Shown piece after piece: positions 53,001-64,000 of a stretch of 64,000 bases of DNA. The DNA comes from Micractinium sp. NFX-FRZ (taxonomy: Eukaryota > Chlorophyta > Trebouxiophyceae > Chlorellales > Chlorellaceae). The notes under the pieces are model-generated. The model saw only the letters and a program-made list of their open reading frames with translations. It was not told the origin of the DNA and made no database searches. The translations under genes were made by a program, and so were the position numbers. Every line of letters begins with the position of its first letter. The first letter of the stretch is position 1. The stretch covers positions 1 to 64,000 of the forward strand of contig JAPTJF010000091.1 of assembly GCA_029339195.1 (NCBI GenBank), in the 5' to 3' direction.

Positions 53001-56000
53001 GCACGCAGGAATGCAGGTGTGTGCTCTGTGAGCGGCCCATTGCCCCCAGTTAACACCCCCAGACCAGCAGGAGGGAGATGGTGTGCCTCGTCATCTCCCC
53101 CTTGGTCCTTCTTGGTGTACAAGCACCCTGCTGGCCCCACGTACCCCCCCCCCCATCAATAGGTCCAAGACAACGTGCCACCCCGTCCCCTCTAGGCCCC
53201 TCTTAGCGCCCATCCCCACACCAACCATGATGCACCCACACTCAAGCCCCCAACCAACCAAGTTGCATCCGTGCTCATGCCCTGGGCCAGCCCAGATGAC
53301 CCCCAGGCCACTCACCCCCCAGACCAAGAGGTAGAAGATGATGAAGATGGCGTGCAGCACACCGCCGATGAACAGGTCCAGCTTCTGCGGAGAGGGAGAC
53401 ACGGGGCATTGCGCGCGGTGGATGGCATGCCTTGGCAGGCAGGCAGGCAGACACTAGTGGAAACCCTGTGTGTGCGTTGTTTCGGGGCAGTGAGGAGGTC
53501 GCTCCCCTCCGCCCTGCCTGGCTGCCAGCAAGTCCTGCTCTGCCCTGCCCTGCTGTGCTGTGCTGTGCACGCAAGCCCCCACCTTGAGGATGGTGTTGGT
53601 GCCCTGCAGCCCCTTGCGCAGGTTGGCCCGATCCTTGTGCAGCTGGCACACCATGCGCACCACGTTCTGCACACACAGGAAACACAGGCGTGCAGAGAGC
53701 GGGAAGATAGCAGCTGTCACGGTGCGCATGAGCATGGGAGGGGTCAGGGCAGCTCGCTTGTGCAGCTGGCAAAATATGCGCACCGCATCCCGCATGCAGG
53801 TCGTTAAAGGGCGAGCAGGGGCGCAGTCTATATAAGCCAGGCTTATATCAGGTCCAGAAGGAGTCCTGGCGCACCATGCGCACCACGTTGGGTGAGTGTG
53901 GGGTGGAGTGGGGTGGGGTGGGGGTGGGGGATAGGGCAGGGGCAGGGCGGCATGCACAGGGCAGGGCCGGGGCTCATGGCAGGGAGAGTCGAGGAGCCGC
54001 ACGTCTCGGCCACCGAGGGGAAAGTGTTCGCAACGGGAGGCATGTACGCTGTGTGCTGTGCACGCTGCGCATGCTGTGCGCGCTGTGCCCCCACCTCCTC
54101 GGTGACCCAGTCATCAAAGTCTTGGTCCAGCAGCTCAAAAGCGTAATCCGTCTCGTCACCTGCACAGCATGGCACAGCATGGCGCACCGCAGCACGGCTC
54201 AGGGCTAGCAGGGCACAGCATGGTGCGCCGACAGCACCGACAGCACGGCCTAGGACCAGCAGGGCACAGCCCAGCACCGCCACACACATATCAAGTCTCC
54301 TCGATTGCACAGCTGGACGGCACAGCAGGCGCAGCATGACATGGCCACAGCTCCTGAGCCCTTGCTGACGCCACAAGCAATGTGCAGCCCACTCCGGCAT
54401 TGCCAACCCCCACTCAACCGGCGTTTCAGCACTGCCCCACTCTGGCACTCCCGGGTGCGCGTCAACACATGCCCTCACTACTCACCCGCACCGCGCGCGT
54501 CCATGAAACCCTTGACGTCCTCCCTGCCAAGCCCCTCCCTCCGCGCAAGCGCCAGGCTCTTGCTACTGGCGCCGTGCCGGGCGCCGGCCAGCAGGCTGGA
54601 GCGAGGGCTGAACAGCTGCTTGCGGCTGTCAGCGGCGGCCCCCGGGGCGGCGCCGCCGCCACGTGGCGTGCCCGGCACGCTAAACGGCCCCGAAGGGAGA
54701 GTGGAGATTTGCCGGCCGCTGCCTGTCCTCGCCAGTGGCCCTGGCCGGACAGGCCCGGACGCGGTGCTGCCGCCGCCACCTCTTGCGCCCGCGGCCGGCC
54801 TTGCTGCAGGGGGAGCCGCCAGCACCGGCGCCGCCTCCTCCTCATCCTCCTCCTCAGTCCCCCCAAACATTTCACTGAGCCCCGGAATCGTGGCCGCCAC
54901 ATCACTCATGCTCCGGTCGTAGGCCTGCTGCCCCGCACCCGCCGGCTGCGCCGCCGCGCCGCCCGCACCAGGCGACCCGCCGGCCCCGCCGCCGCTGGCC
55001 GCCCGCCGCGCCCGCGCCGCCGCCGCCGCCGCCTCCTCTGCCACCCTGACCCGCTCCCGCTCCGCCTCCTGCCGCTCCGCCTGCTGCCGCTCCTGCGCCT
55101 CGTTTACCAGCGCAGAGCGCAGCCTGAGGAAGGCCATGAGGCGGCGGTGGAAGATGAAGCGCCCCAGGGAGATGGCATCCCCCTCAGTGCCAATCACCGT
55201 GCTATCCTCCCGACCGGCGACCAGCTTGCCATCGGGCCCGGGCACCGCCTCTGCTCGTGCATTCCAGTACTTGAGCTGCGCAGGGGGGGATGGGGTTGGG
55301 CCAGGGCGTGGCTAATTGCTTACCTGACGTTAAGGTCAGTAGGCACCACCACCCTGCCAGAACAGACGCCGCCAGGCCAGCGCCCCCCTGCCCACCCCAC
55401 CCGCATCCAAACCCTTGCTCTTGTGGATGTGCTGACATGCAAAGCCTGGGATGGGCCTGACGACTGTGCCACGCGCATGATTGCGGAGGGGTGAAGACAG
55501 CCTGCACGCCCCCACAAGCCAGCATTCCACTCACCCGCAGCTCATCTTCTAGAAAGTGTCGCTCCCTGTCTGCCAGCATGTGCGCCTTGCTCAAATCCCC
55601 AGCCCGCGAAGTCAGCGCCACACGCTGCCGGTCGCCCAGAGCCAGCGCCGCCGCCGCCACCGCCGCCGCTGCCGCTGTGTCCGAGGGGGGCAGGGCATCG
55701 GTGACTGTGGAGGTGGTGCTGGGGAGGGAGTCGTCGCCGCCCTGAGAGGCGGGTGACTTTGGGGTCGCAGACGGCGTGCTGGGCAGGGGACCGCTGCCGC
55801 CGCCGCCGGCGCTGCCGCTGCCGCTGCCGGTTCGCTCCAGGGCGGTGCGGAACGAGGGGCCTTTGTCGGTCATTGACCTGGGCATGGCAGCGGCGCAAGA
55901 GAACGAAATGTGAACTATCCAAGGCGGTGGTTCTGGGTCTGGGTTGTATGGGGCAGGCCGCAGGCGCCGGCATGGGGGAGGCGACGCGACAGGCAGCGGG

Positions 56001-59000
56001 TGCGGGCCAACTAGCAAGGGCGAACATGTGCTGCCTGGCTTGCACTTGGTTGGCCCGCCGCAGGAATGGTGTAGTGGGCCACGGGCCAGAGGCACGGCAA
56101 GCCAGAAGGGGAAGAACAAGAACCCCCCAGCTCCTCCTTCCAACATGTGCACTGCCCAGGGCTGTACTGCTCTGGCCTGGCCTGTACTGCCTGGCCTGCA
56201 GTGTGAGTCGCACGGCGTTCGGGGACAGTCATCAAGGCGGGCTAAGGGAGAGCAAAGACCCCAACCCACCTGCGAAGCTTTTCCGCTTCCTGCGGCGGCC
56301 CCTGCTCAATGTCGCCGTCCTGCAGCAGGGAGGGTGGGTAGGCGGGCAGGCTGGCGTCAGTGCAGCCAACGGCAAAAACATCCCCTTGCAGCAGGTTCAA
56401 GCAAGCCAAAGGTAAATAAGTTCTGCTGGTGCAGCCAAGGAGCGGGCAGAGCGCAACCTGTGGGCAGGGTGCCTGCCCTCCTCCCACCTGCCCTGGCGCA
56501 AAGGAGCACCCCAACCCACCGCCGCCAGCCCACATTTGGTACTCTCACTACAGCGTCCAGCCATACACATCACATGTGGTGTGACGTAGCAGCCACCCAC
56601 CGTTGGGGTAGGCAGGCTGCGGCTGCGCTTGTGGGGGCGCCACCCCGGCAGCGCCCGGCTGATGCGCCCAAGCGACTCGGTCAGAGCATGCACCTGCAGC
56701 GGGAGGGAAGCCAGGTGGAAGCCAGGTGAAAGTCGGGCAGAAGCCAGGCGCAGGCTGGCCTCATACAAACTTGTGATAGACTCGGTCAGGGCATGCTTCT
56801 GCACCGGGTGGGAGCCAGGCCTAGGCTGGCCTCAAGCCCGCACTCGACTCTGCCCCGCAGCATGCACGAGAAAGAGTACTTTGCACCCCGGGATGGTGCG
56901 CCCGCACGAGCACGAGGACCGCTCGTGTGGGCATCCACCAGGGGGTGCCAGGGCGGTGCTCTTCTGACGGGGTGCGCTGGCGGGCGGACGGAATGCCCCC
57001 GGCTGCCCTGCGGCGTGGCGTGCGCTGTGTGCATGTATGTAGGAGCCTGTGGCCTTGGACACGCCACAGCATCCAACCCACACTCGCTTGCACAGCCGCA
57101 TGAGCTTCCACCGCCGCAGGCCTGCATTGGTGCGCGCGCCACGTGCCGTACGCGTGTGCGCACATCCAAACCTCGCCCCCCTGCCTGCCCCTCTCAGCCC
57201 GGCACACCCACCCGCCCCACCCGCTCCACCCACCGAGATGGTGCGCCCCCCCGGCAGCATGATGCTGCGCTGCTCCTGCTGCGCCGCTGCCGCCGCCTCT
57301 GCCGGACACGCATCCGGCTGCCGCAGCTCGGGTGGCAGCAGCCTGTTGGCCGCCTGAGGGTCCCCCTCGTCCTCCAGCCCCTTGCTCAGCAGCAGCTGCA
57401 GCAGCGCCTCCTGCGGGGCGGACAACGGGGCGCGGTCGAAGGAGGGAGGGAGGGAAGGAGGGAGGAGGGAGGCGGGGAATGTGAGCGGGGAGTGCCGCAG
57501 AGGGGCGGGCAAGCTACGGTCCCGCATTGATGCACCTCGGCTTCGACCAGCCCCTCGTCCTCAACCACCCCACCCGTTATGACACCTCCAGCATGCGCTG
57601 CCACCCCACCCGACCCCACCACACCACACCTGTGCAATGTATGCCGACAGGTCGCCCCCTCAACTTACCCCGTTTTGACACCTCCAGCATGCGCTGCCAC
57701 CCCACCCGACCCCACCACACCATGCCACACCCGCCGGCGCAACTAACCCAGAAGCAGCGCCCTCGCCCCACCCCACCCCACCCCAGCTCACCCGTTTGGA
57801 CACCTCCAGCATGCGCTGCCGGTGGTTCATGCGCTTCAACTTGATGCCGGCCAGCGAGGAGATGGTGCGGGTGATGAGGTTGACCACGCACATGAGGGTG
57901 AGGCACAGCATGACCTGCACAGGGGGGCACAGGGTAGCAAGAGGCGGGACGGTGGGTCGGCAAGCAAGCCAGAGGTGGCAAGCAAGATGTGAGGTGAGAG
58001 GTGCCAATGGTGAGTTGATGTTGATGATCAAGTTGACGCCAAGCATGAGGGTGAGGCACACGCAGCAGGGCCTGCACCCCGCGGGGGATCGCAGCGGGCG
58101 GGGCAGGCAATGAGGCGAGCGGGGAAAGTGAGTGGAGGTGCAGGATGGCGGTGTGGGTGGCGAGGTTCAGGTGCAGCAAGAGGTTTCAGGTGCAGCAAGA
58201 ACCACAGACACATGCATTCCATTCCGCCCACGGACATACAGCATACGTGTCTCCAAATGTCATGGCATCCAATGCGGTTTTCAAGAGGTGCGCGCTGCTC
58301 ACCCGGAAGAACACCCAGAAGCGCTGGTTGTGGGACGGCACCACGGTGAGGTAGGCCTGCGCCCAGAAGACGGCCCAGAAGCCGGTGGCCAGGCCCAGGC
58401 AGGCGCAGCGCTGGATGTGCAGCTGCACAGCGAGGGGGGGGAGGGAGGGGGCAGGCCGGCGGGGAAGCCAAGTGACGTGCGTGCATCGACTGGTGATTGA
58501 CTGGTGAGTGACAGGCTGACCGCCTGGCCGGGGCTTGTACGGGGGCGGGGCGGCAGAGCGCACTGCTTCTGGCAGGGCAATCTTGGAGGCAGCAGCCCCC
58601 CGGCCTGCCCCTGCCCCACTCCAGCCACCACATCTCCACCACGCCCGCACATGCTGGCAGCCCCTGTCCCACTCCGCCCACCACCCCACCCCACCCCATC
58701 CCGACAGGTCGAACAACGCCCCGCCTCAGCAGGCACGCACCTGCACATGCTCAGCCAGGTAGGAGATCTCCAGGTTGACCAGGAATCGGGCTGCCCCGCC
58801 CCCCACGCCACGGTGTACCTCTGAGAATCTGTCCTCCTGAGGGGCCAGGGCTTGAGAGGGCGCCCCCACGCCGCGCCTGGCGCTGAGGCCGCTGCCGCCC
58901 TCGCTGCCGCCGCCGCCAGGCGCGGTGTGGGGGCCGAGCAGCGCGGCGGCGGCCGCGGCGGCGGCGGGCTTCTGAGGAGAGGGCGGTTTGATGGATTCGG

Positions 59001-61793
59001 TGCGGGCGGGGGGGCCGGTGCCCCCGCAGCGCTGTGCCTCTGCTGCCGCACGCTCTAGCAGGCTGGCCTGCCAGGAGACGGCCATGCCCAGCGGCTTCCG
59101 CCCAGTGGGAGCAGCGGGCAGAGGCCTGATGGGTGGCGCGGGCGGGGCTCCCCCGCCGCGCTGCGCCTCTGCCGCTGCACGCTCTAGAAGGCTGGCCTGC
59201 CAGGACATGGCCATGCCCAGTGGCGGCCTGCCCGCCTTGCCCGTCGGCGCCGGCAACCCAACGCCATTGGGCGCGCCCCCGCTGGTCAGCTGGCCGCTGC
59301 CGCTGCGGCTGCCGCCGCCGCGGCCAGGCGGGCCGCTGCCCAGCCGCCCGCTGCTGCCGACGCCGCTCAGCCGGCCGCTGCCCAAGTCCACCTGCTGCCG
59401 CTCCAGCGCCCTCTGCTTCTCGGCCTCCGCCTGCTCCCGCCGCCGCCGCTCCTGCTCCACCTCTTTCAGCAGGCGGGCGGCCGCCGCGCGCTGCTGGAAG
59501 CGCCGCTCGCTGCGCTCCGCCCAGCTCTCCACGCCAGACACAACCGTCACAAACAGCCAGCCCAGGATGTGGGAGCACCAGATGGAGACTGGGGGGGTGG
59601 GGGTGGAGGGGGGGAAGAGGGGACGTAAGGACGGGTAAGTGGGTGCTGGATGGTGGGTGTGAGGGAGGGGGAGGGGGGGTGCAGTGGACTGGAGACCTGA
59701 GGGGGCGTCACACACAACACACACACACGCAGGCAGAACAGGATGGGGAGGCCCCAGGTGGAATCTGACGGCACCAACGAGACGGGGTGTGGTAAGATCG
59801 GATGTGCGGAAACAGGTGTGCAGCACGGCAGTCAGCCAGGCGATTAACGTAGACCCCCCTGTCCACCAGCGTGTTGTCAATCCCCCCAGATTGCTGGGAC
59901 GGATTGAAAGCAAGCATGGCAGGACGAACGCTGCATCCGCCCAGCCAGCCAGCTCAGTGGGAATGCATGCCAGGAGGAACGTTGCACCCCAATCAACCCC
60001 TGCCGTGCCAGCAATGCACCCACCTTGCCAGCTCAGCTCACCGGGGATGCATGCCAGGAAGAACATCACCCTCCACCCAATGGAGCCGTCATCTATCTGC
60101 CCCGTGGTGCACGACTTGCCCTTGCCATTGGAGGGGCAGGTGGCCTCGGGGGGCCCCAGGCAGCCGCACGTTTGGGAGAGGTACAGGCCAACTCCCTGCG
60201 GGACACAATGAGGCAGCAGGCGACAGGTGTGCGGTGAGCAGGCGGGCGGGCAGGCAGCTGCATGCTGCACGCGTGCACCATAGCAGGGATGAAAGCAGGC
60301 AACTGCGCTTTGGGTGCTGCACTGGCCAAATGCCCTGCCTGAGGGGATGTGCTGCGTTGGGCAGGCAGGTGGGGAAGGCAGGAGCAGCGGCATTGGCAAC
60401 CAGCTGTCTGCTGCACGCACACATCGCGACCAGCAACACAGTAGGCACCCACGTGGGCCTGCCCAACTTACGATGCCAACAAACACGGCAGACCAGGCGA
60501 GCAGCAGCAGATTGGAGACCCAGAACGCCCGCTGCCGATAGAAGGGCAGCTGGTCGCTGGCGGCAGATGCCTGCGCGCATGTGAGGAACCAGGGCGGCGC
60601 CAGCAAGCGTGAGAGGAGGGAAGTCGATGGCAGGCGCCGAGGCACGTCGGCAAACGGGCAGGGGTAGGGGCTTTTGAGGCAAGGGCAGCTGGTCGCAGCC
60701 GGCAGTGGCCTGCATGGCAAAATGCAGGAGGTGGGAGAGGTGGCCAGGCGGGTGGCACGCGAGCAGTCACTTGTGCACAGAAGTGGTGGGCGGGCAGGCG
60801 GGCAGGCAAGCACACTGCGACCCCTTCGCACATGCATTCCCAACGCCTGTCACGTGTTTCATGCATTCCTCACCCGTCGGCACGGCCAGCGGCCCACGCT
60901 CAGTCAACCCTCGCCCCAGAACACAGCCCCCCCTGCCCACCACAGCTCCACGCCCGTCCCCTCCATACCGGCAGGAAGAGGTCTGGTGGCTCGTCCTCCT
61001 TGGTCTGATCAACCGAGCTGAACTGGCTGAGCAGAGGGGAGGGCACCTCACCGCCGGCCTCCCTGCGGGCACCCAAAGCATCGGTTTGGGACAGGCAGCA
61101 GGTTTGAGGGGACATGAATTCGGGGCAGGGGCTGGGCCTGGAATGCAACTTCCACCCAAAAACCTTTCAACGGGGAGATGAGCACCCAACTCACTTGAGC
61201 AGGTCTAAGAGCATGGCGGTGGGCTCCGTGGCAGCATGCTTGATGCGGGGCCGCTTGGAAGCAGCCCCCGCGCCGGCGCCGCCCCGCGCCTTGCCCTCGG
61301 CACCCTCTTTGGGCGGCGGCGATGGCGAGCCCGCCGGGCCGCTCGCCCCCATGGCGGCAGCCTTCCGCAGCTGCTTCTGAAGGAAGGCCGGGCCAGCGGT
61401 GAGCGAAGCAAAGATGCCGGGCTTCTTCTTGGGAGGCTCGTGCAGCACGGGGAAGCCTCCAAAGGCATTTGCTGAGCTGGGTGCTGCCTTGGGCGTGGCT
61501 ACTGGTGAGTCGGCAGCGGCGCCGAGCGGGGGGGCGGGGCGGAGCGCAAAGCTGCCGCCGCCAGTGTTGCTCTGCGCCCAGCTGCTGATTCCTGCGGGTC
61601 CACTGCTGCTAGGCTCGCCCACAGCGCCCTTGGGAGCCACGCTCTCTGCGCCCCAATTCTCGCTGGCCAGTTCTGCAAAAAGCACAGCCGACAGCCCATC
61701 CTCGTCCAGGTCCTCCTCCTCCTCGGGAATGGTCTCTGGGTGCGGGTGAGCAGGGGGCGCAGTCTGCCCGCCCAAAGGAGGCTGCGACGCCAT
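50096..61793 (-). CDS. Plant-type MscS-like mechanosensitive channel, very long
   Basis: Twenty-three exons on the minus strand close in phase to 1664 residues; the first is 61195-61793, the last 50096-50879. MscS-like channels open under membrane tension to release ions. The plant-type core is clear: a pore helix LLAFSFIFQSTITNLYENVV, then FLIHPFDVGD (compare MHPFDVGD of plant MSLs), VEEIHLNYSRFLDKDNGRCWW, LLLLDLDMVARHP and a beta domain to about 1410. Other membrane spans are FWVSNLLLLAWSAVFVGIV (about 245-263), SIWCSHILGWLFVTVVSGVE, LGLATGFWAVFWAQAYLTVV, LCLTLMCVVNLI and FIGGVLHAIFIIFYLLVWG, about six in all. Long disordered insertions lie after span 2 (about 270 residues) and before span 5 (about 550), and a Gly/Pro/Arg-rich tail follows. 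The N-terminal 200 residues are acidic. It may sit in the plasma membrane or an organelle. Exon-edge echoes occur in many introns. Confidence 0.93.
52065..52095 (-). repeat. Copy of MscS-like exon 19 start plus acceptor
   Basis: The acceptor and start of the exon encoding VEEIHLNY (51975-51997) have a copy (ggtggacttctcctccacct) about 95 bp upstream in the intron. CTGCAG has become CTGCCGCC, so this acceptor is damaged. Confidence 0.8.
53740..53895 (-). repeat. Two copies of MscS-like exon 14 start
   Basis: The exon encoding NVVRMVCQLHKD (53628-53672) is echoed at about 53752-53795 and again in part at about 53866-53890, both upstream in the transcription direction and about 115 bp apart. 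Confidence 0.85.
56770..56820 (-). repeat. Copy of MscS-like exon 9 start plus acceptor
   Basis: The exon start encoding VHALTESLG and its acceptor (56677-56723) recur about 97 bp upstream (gactcggtcagggcatgctt and following bases) with a damaged acceptor. Confidence 0.87.
57571..57700 (-). repeat. Two copies of MscS-like exon 7 3' end plus donor
   Basis: The junction encoding RQRMLEVSKR with its donor (57788-57820) recurs at 57571-57603 and 57668-57698. The 22-bp core gacacctccagcatgcgctg plus cc is identical in all three, at spacings of about 97 and 120 bp. Confidence 0.93.
58027..58077 (-). repeat. Copy of MscS-like exon 7 5' end
   Basis: The start of the same exon (57880-57920, encoding VMLCLTLMCVVNLI) is echoed about 150 bp upstream (gcatgagggtgaggcacacg and following bases). 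This exon is therefore copied from both edges. Confidence 0.82.
59031..59230 (-). repeat. Internal protein duplication in the MscS-like channel loop
   Basis: The segment encoding LGMAMSWQASLLERAAAEAQ occurs twice in exon 5 (about 59031-59095 and 59160-59222) with M/V and G/C changes, each followed by a G/P-rich linker. The 24-residue helix with Trp looks like a short linear binding motif rather than random low complexity. Confidence 0.9.
59898..59990 (-). repeat. Two copies of MscS-like exon 4 3' end
   Basis: The exon end encoding VMFFLACIPG with its donor (60035-60070) recurs at about 59955-59985 and, more diverged, at about 59903-59938, at spacings of about 70-80 bp. Confidence 0.83.
60676..60720 (-). 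repeat. Copy of MscS-like exon 3 start plus acceptor
   Basis: The start of the exon encoding ASAASDQLPF with its acceptor (60541-60580) is repeated about 137 bp upstream (aagggcagctggtcgcagcc and following bases). Confidence 0.82.
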
Positions 61794-62306
61794 TCTGATC
61801 GCCACCCCCAGTGCCGCTTAGCCCCTTCGGCGCATTGCAGAGCACTCAGCGGCCCCAGGAGAAGCGCAATTGACAGCGCCGTGGCAAACGCGGTGGAAGG
61901 GTATCAAGGTGGCCTGCCTTGAGGGCTCGACTTTGGCATGGACAGGCTGATTCCCTCCCTCCTCTTTCCGCTGTGACAATGAATAACTGCATGAGGGCTG
62001 GCGCGGCTTCCTATGCCGCCCCCGTGGGCTGTGAAAGGCAGTAGCGGCGGCCTAACCACCCCACTCAATTTGAAGTTCTGTGCAGACGGCGACCCCATGC
62101 TCGCCTGTGGCATGCTGCAAGGTTCATACACACAGAGTAATCAAAGAGGAAACATGCATTCATCGTTGGTACATTGCACAATCGTGACACGGGCGGCCAG
62201 GCTGCGCGGCGCCTGCCCGCGCGCCCCGCCGGCGCCCCCGCGCGCTGCGCCCGAAGTGGGGCCACCCAACCTGGCATGGCGTGGCACACTTCTTATACTG
62301 GTAACA
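61794..62306. promoter_or_regulatory. Promoter of the MscS-like gene and 3' UTR of the kinase gene
   Basis: About 0.5 kb separates the ATG of the channel from the stop of the kinase gene, both on the minus strand. The part near 61930-62170 is less GC-rich. No extra exon was found. Confidence 0.5.
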
Positions 62307-64000
62307 TCACCACTCTGCTGGGTAGCGCTCATCGTCTGGTATGTCCAGATGCTCCTCCTCGTTGAATTCATCATGATAGCCGCCCCCCTCGCTGTAGCTC
62401 CCCTCGCGCTGCAGGTTGTCCGGTGGGCCAGATGGGAGGAAGGGGGCACACGGTTGCAAGGGTGCGCTGGCGAAGTGGGGCGGGGTGCTGTGAGCACAGG
62501 CCGCAGTGATTCACATGCTGTGCGCAAGCGCCCGTCTGGGAAGCAGGCGCCCCAGGCAGGCAGGCGCGCGCCGCTGCTGGGATGCACACGCTGGGCAGAA
62601 GACGAGCGGGCAAGCTGGTGGGCGGGCGGCCAGGTGGGCGGGTGGCCAGGTGGGCGGGGGAAGCCGGAGCGGGCACCCAAGCTGTTGCTGCAGGGCGGGC
62701 AGGCGCAGCTAGGCACCCATACAGCCTGCACCCATACAGCGCGCAGCGCACACACATAGAACGAGCGTCCCATCGCAGTGCCGGGTGCCGATGCCTCCTC
62801 TATGATTGCCAGAATGTCTTCGGACGTCTGGCTGGGAGGCTCTCGCTGCAGCAGGGCGCCGTCTCCCTGCGGGCGGGGCGGGCACATGGAGCAGGGGAGG
62901 GAAGGGGAAGGACGGCGGTGTTGGCGGGTCAGGCAGGAGGGAGGCAAGGCGGGGTGACGTGGCAGCTTCCGGCGGGTGGCCAGTGGCACGCAGCAGGCGC
63001 TGCTCCGCAAACAGTCTCTGCCTTGCAGCGTGCAGCCTCCTCCACACACTCTGCATGTCGTCTCCCCCTCTTACCCCCGCAGTCCCGCTGTCCTGCCCCC
63101 TCCCCGCCACTACTTGACTGTTCCCAGCCTCCGTTCCCCGCCCCCACCTGGCACTCCCGCGGAAGGTTGACCATGAACCAGGGGTGCTGCCGGATCTCCG
63201 CCAGCGAGATGCGGTGCTCCGGATCCTTGACAAAAATGCGGGTGATGAGGTCGACACACGATTCGGACAGCGGCACATCCGAGGGCAGCTCGTACTGCAC
63301 CCGCAGGATGCGCTGCAAAGGGGGCGAGGGCGGTTGGGGGTGGAGGGTTGGGTCCCCACAGCGTCTCTGTCCCTTCCCTTCACAGCACCCCCTGCACAGC
63401 ACTTGTCCACCACTGCTGAACCCTCCACCACCGCTCCACCCTGCCTTCCCACCCCGCCTCTCCGACCACCCCCGCCGCCGCTCTTGCCTGCACTGTGCGG
63501 GGGCAGCTGCTTGGGTGGTCGGGATCCTGGAAGGGGTAGGATCCAACAAGCATTGTGTAGAGGGCCACGCCGCAGGACCACACATCCGCAATCTCGCCGT
63601 CGTACTGCACAGGCAGGGCAAGGAGGGGAGGGGGGCAAGCGGTGCATGAGACGATGGGTGGGAGCAGGCATGGCACATGGCACTGCAGGGCAGGGTGGGG
63701 CCTGGCACATGGCAGGGGCAAGGCGGTGCGGATGCGGGGCACCAAGCGGGAACCACATGCAGGGGTCAGTGGTACCCCACGGGGCATCAGTGGGGCAGCG
63801 TATGCCGCACGGCACAGACAACACCTTGCTGGGTTGAACAGGCGCAGCAGCACCCAGCAACCCTGGCTGGTCTGGTCGGCTGCCATGCAGGCCGCCAAGG
63901 GCCGCGACTAGCCGCCCGGCGCTGCGTTGGCCACCGCCCGCCACCTCACCTCTGCCCCCGAGAACACCTCTGGCGCGATGTAGGCGGGCGTGCCCACCAT
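62307..64000 (-). CDS. SnRK2-type Ser/Thr protein kinase, C-terminal part (continues beyond window)
   Basis: Five exons are visible on the minus strand (63950 to at least 64000, 63488-63604, 63148-63312, 62756-62866, 62307-62408), in phase throughout. They cover the activation-segment end [15 protein letters not shown], subdomain [21 protein letters not shown], the SnRK2-like [11 protein letters not shown] and [14 protein letters not shown], then a C-terminal extension [14 protein letters not shown] and an acidic end with [12 protein letters not shown]. SnRK2 kinases act in osmotic-stress and ABA signalling in plants. The [11 protein letters not shown] helix resembles the SnRK2 box. The exon ending at 63488 uses a GC donor (CAG|GCAAGA), supported by the conserved protein sequence on both sides. 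The N-lobe and catalytic loop lie outside the window, so activity cannot be judged. Confidence 0.88.

Noticed and set aside
58726..60843. A 705-residue uninterrupted open frame on the minus strand
   Set aside because: It reads through introns of the MscS-like gene; only 58741-59588 and parts of the next exons are in the phase-consistent model.

Overview
The window is nuclear DNA of a GC-rich unicellular green alga, most likely a Chlorella-like trebouxiophyte. The reasons are very high GC with long CTG/CAG runs, short introns (about 50-600 bp) in almost every gene, a plastid-envelope pore of the plant OEP21 type, a plant-type MsrA C-terminus, an SnRK2-type kinase, a plant-type MscS channel, and proline-rich cell-wall-like sequence. 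I rebuilt exon structures by hand from splice sites. For ten of the twelve genes the exon phases close exactly to a stop codon or to the window edge, which is the main support for the models.

Layout from left to right: (1) 81-7422 minus, a type II membrane protein with a beta-propeller-like ectodomain and a long extensin-like proline block; (2) 7965-9763 minus, a WRN-like DEDDy 3'-5' exonuclease with a glutamine-rich tail; (3) 10673-16434 plus, RuvB-like 1 (pontin); (4) 17261-22726 minus, argininosuccinate synthase; (5) 23677-30975 plus, a 1548-residue low-complexity protein with a possible NST1-like segment; (6, 7) 32307-35072 and 35901-39822 plus, two tandem receptor-like proteins whose ectodomain is an RNase T2 fold without the catalytic residues; (8) 40734-41948 plus, MsrA; (9) about 42047-46194 plus, a Q/S/A-rich protein with a coiled coil; (10) 46869-49275 minus, OEP21; (11) 50096-61793 minus, a 1664-residue MscS-like channel in 23 exons; (12) 62307 to beyond 64000 minus, the C-terminal part of an SnRK2-type kinase.

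The genes look like an ordinary mix rather than one pathway. They cover chromatin and DNA maintenance (exonuclease, pontin), arginine synthesis, plastid envelope transport, oxidative repair, osmotic sensing and ABA/stress-type kinase signalling, and surface proteins (genes 1, 6, 7). Two gene pairs are divergent (exonuclease/RUVBL1 and ASS/gene 5) and probably share promoter regions.

Two things stand out. The first is the tandem pair of membrane-anchored RNase T2 pseudoenzymes, which have identical intron positions and phases. The second is a recurrent structure here called exon-edge echoes. In at least five genes, 20-60 bp of exon edge with its splice site is repeated, usually degenerate, in the adjacent intron about 75-140 bp away. 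Six GC-AG introns, short telomere-like motifs in introns, and an AT-rich insert between duplicated exon starts add to the picture of unusual intron turnover. I saw no tRNA, rRNA, CRISPR array or complete transposon.
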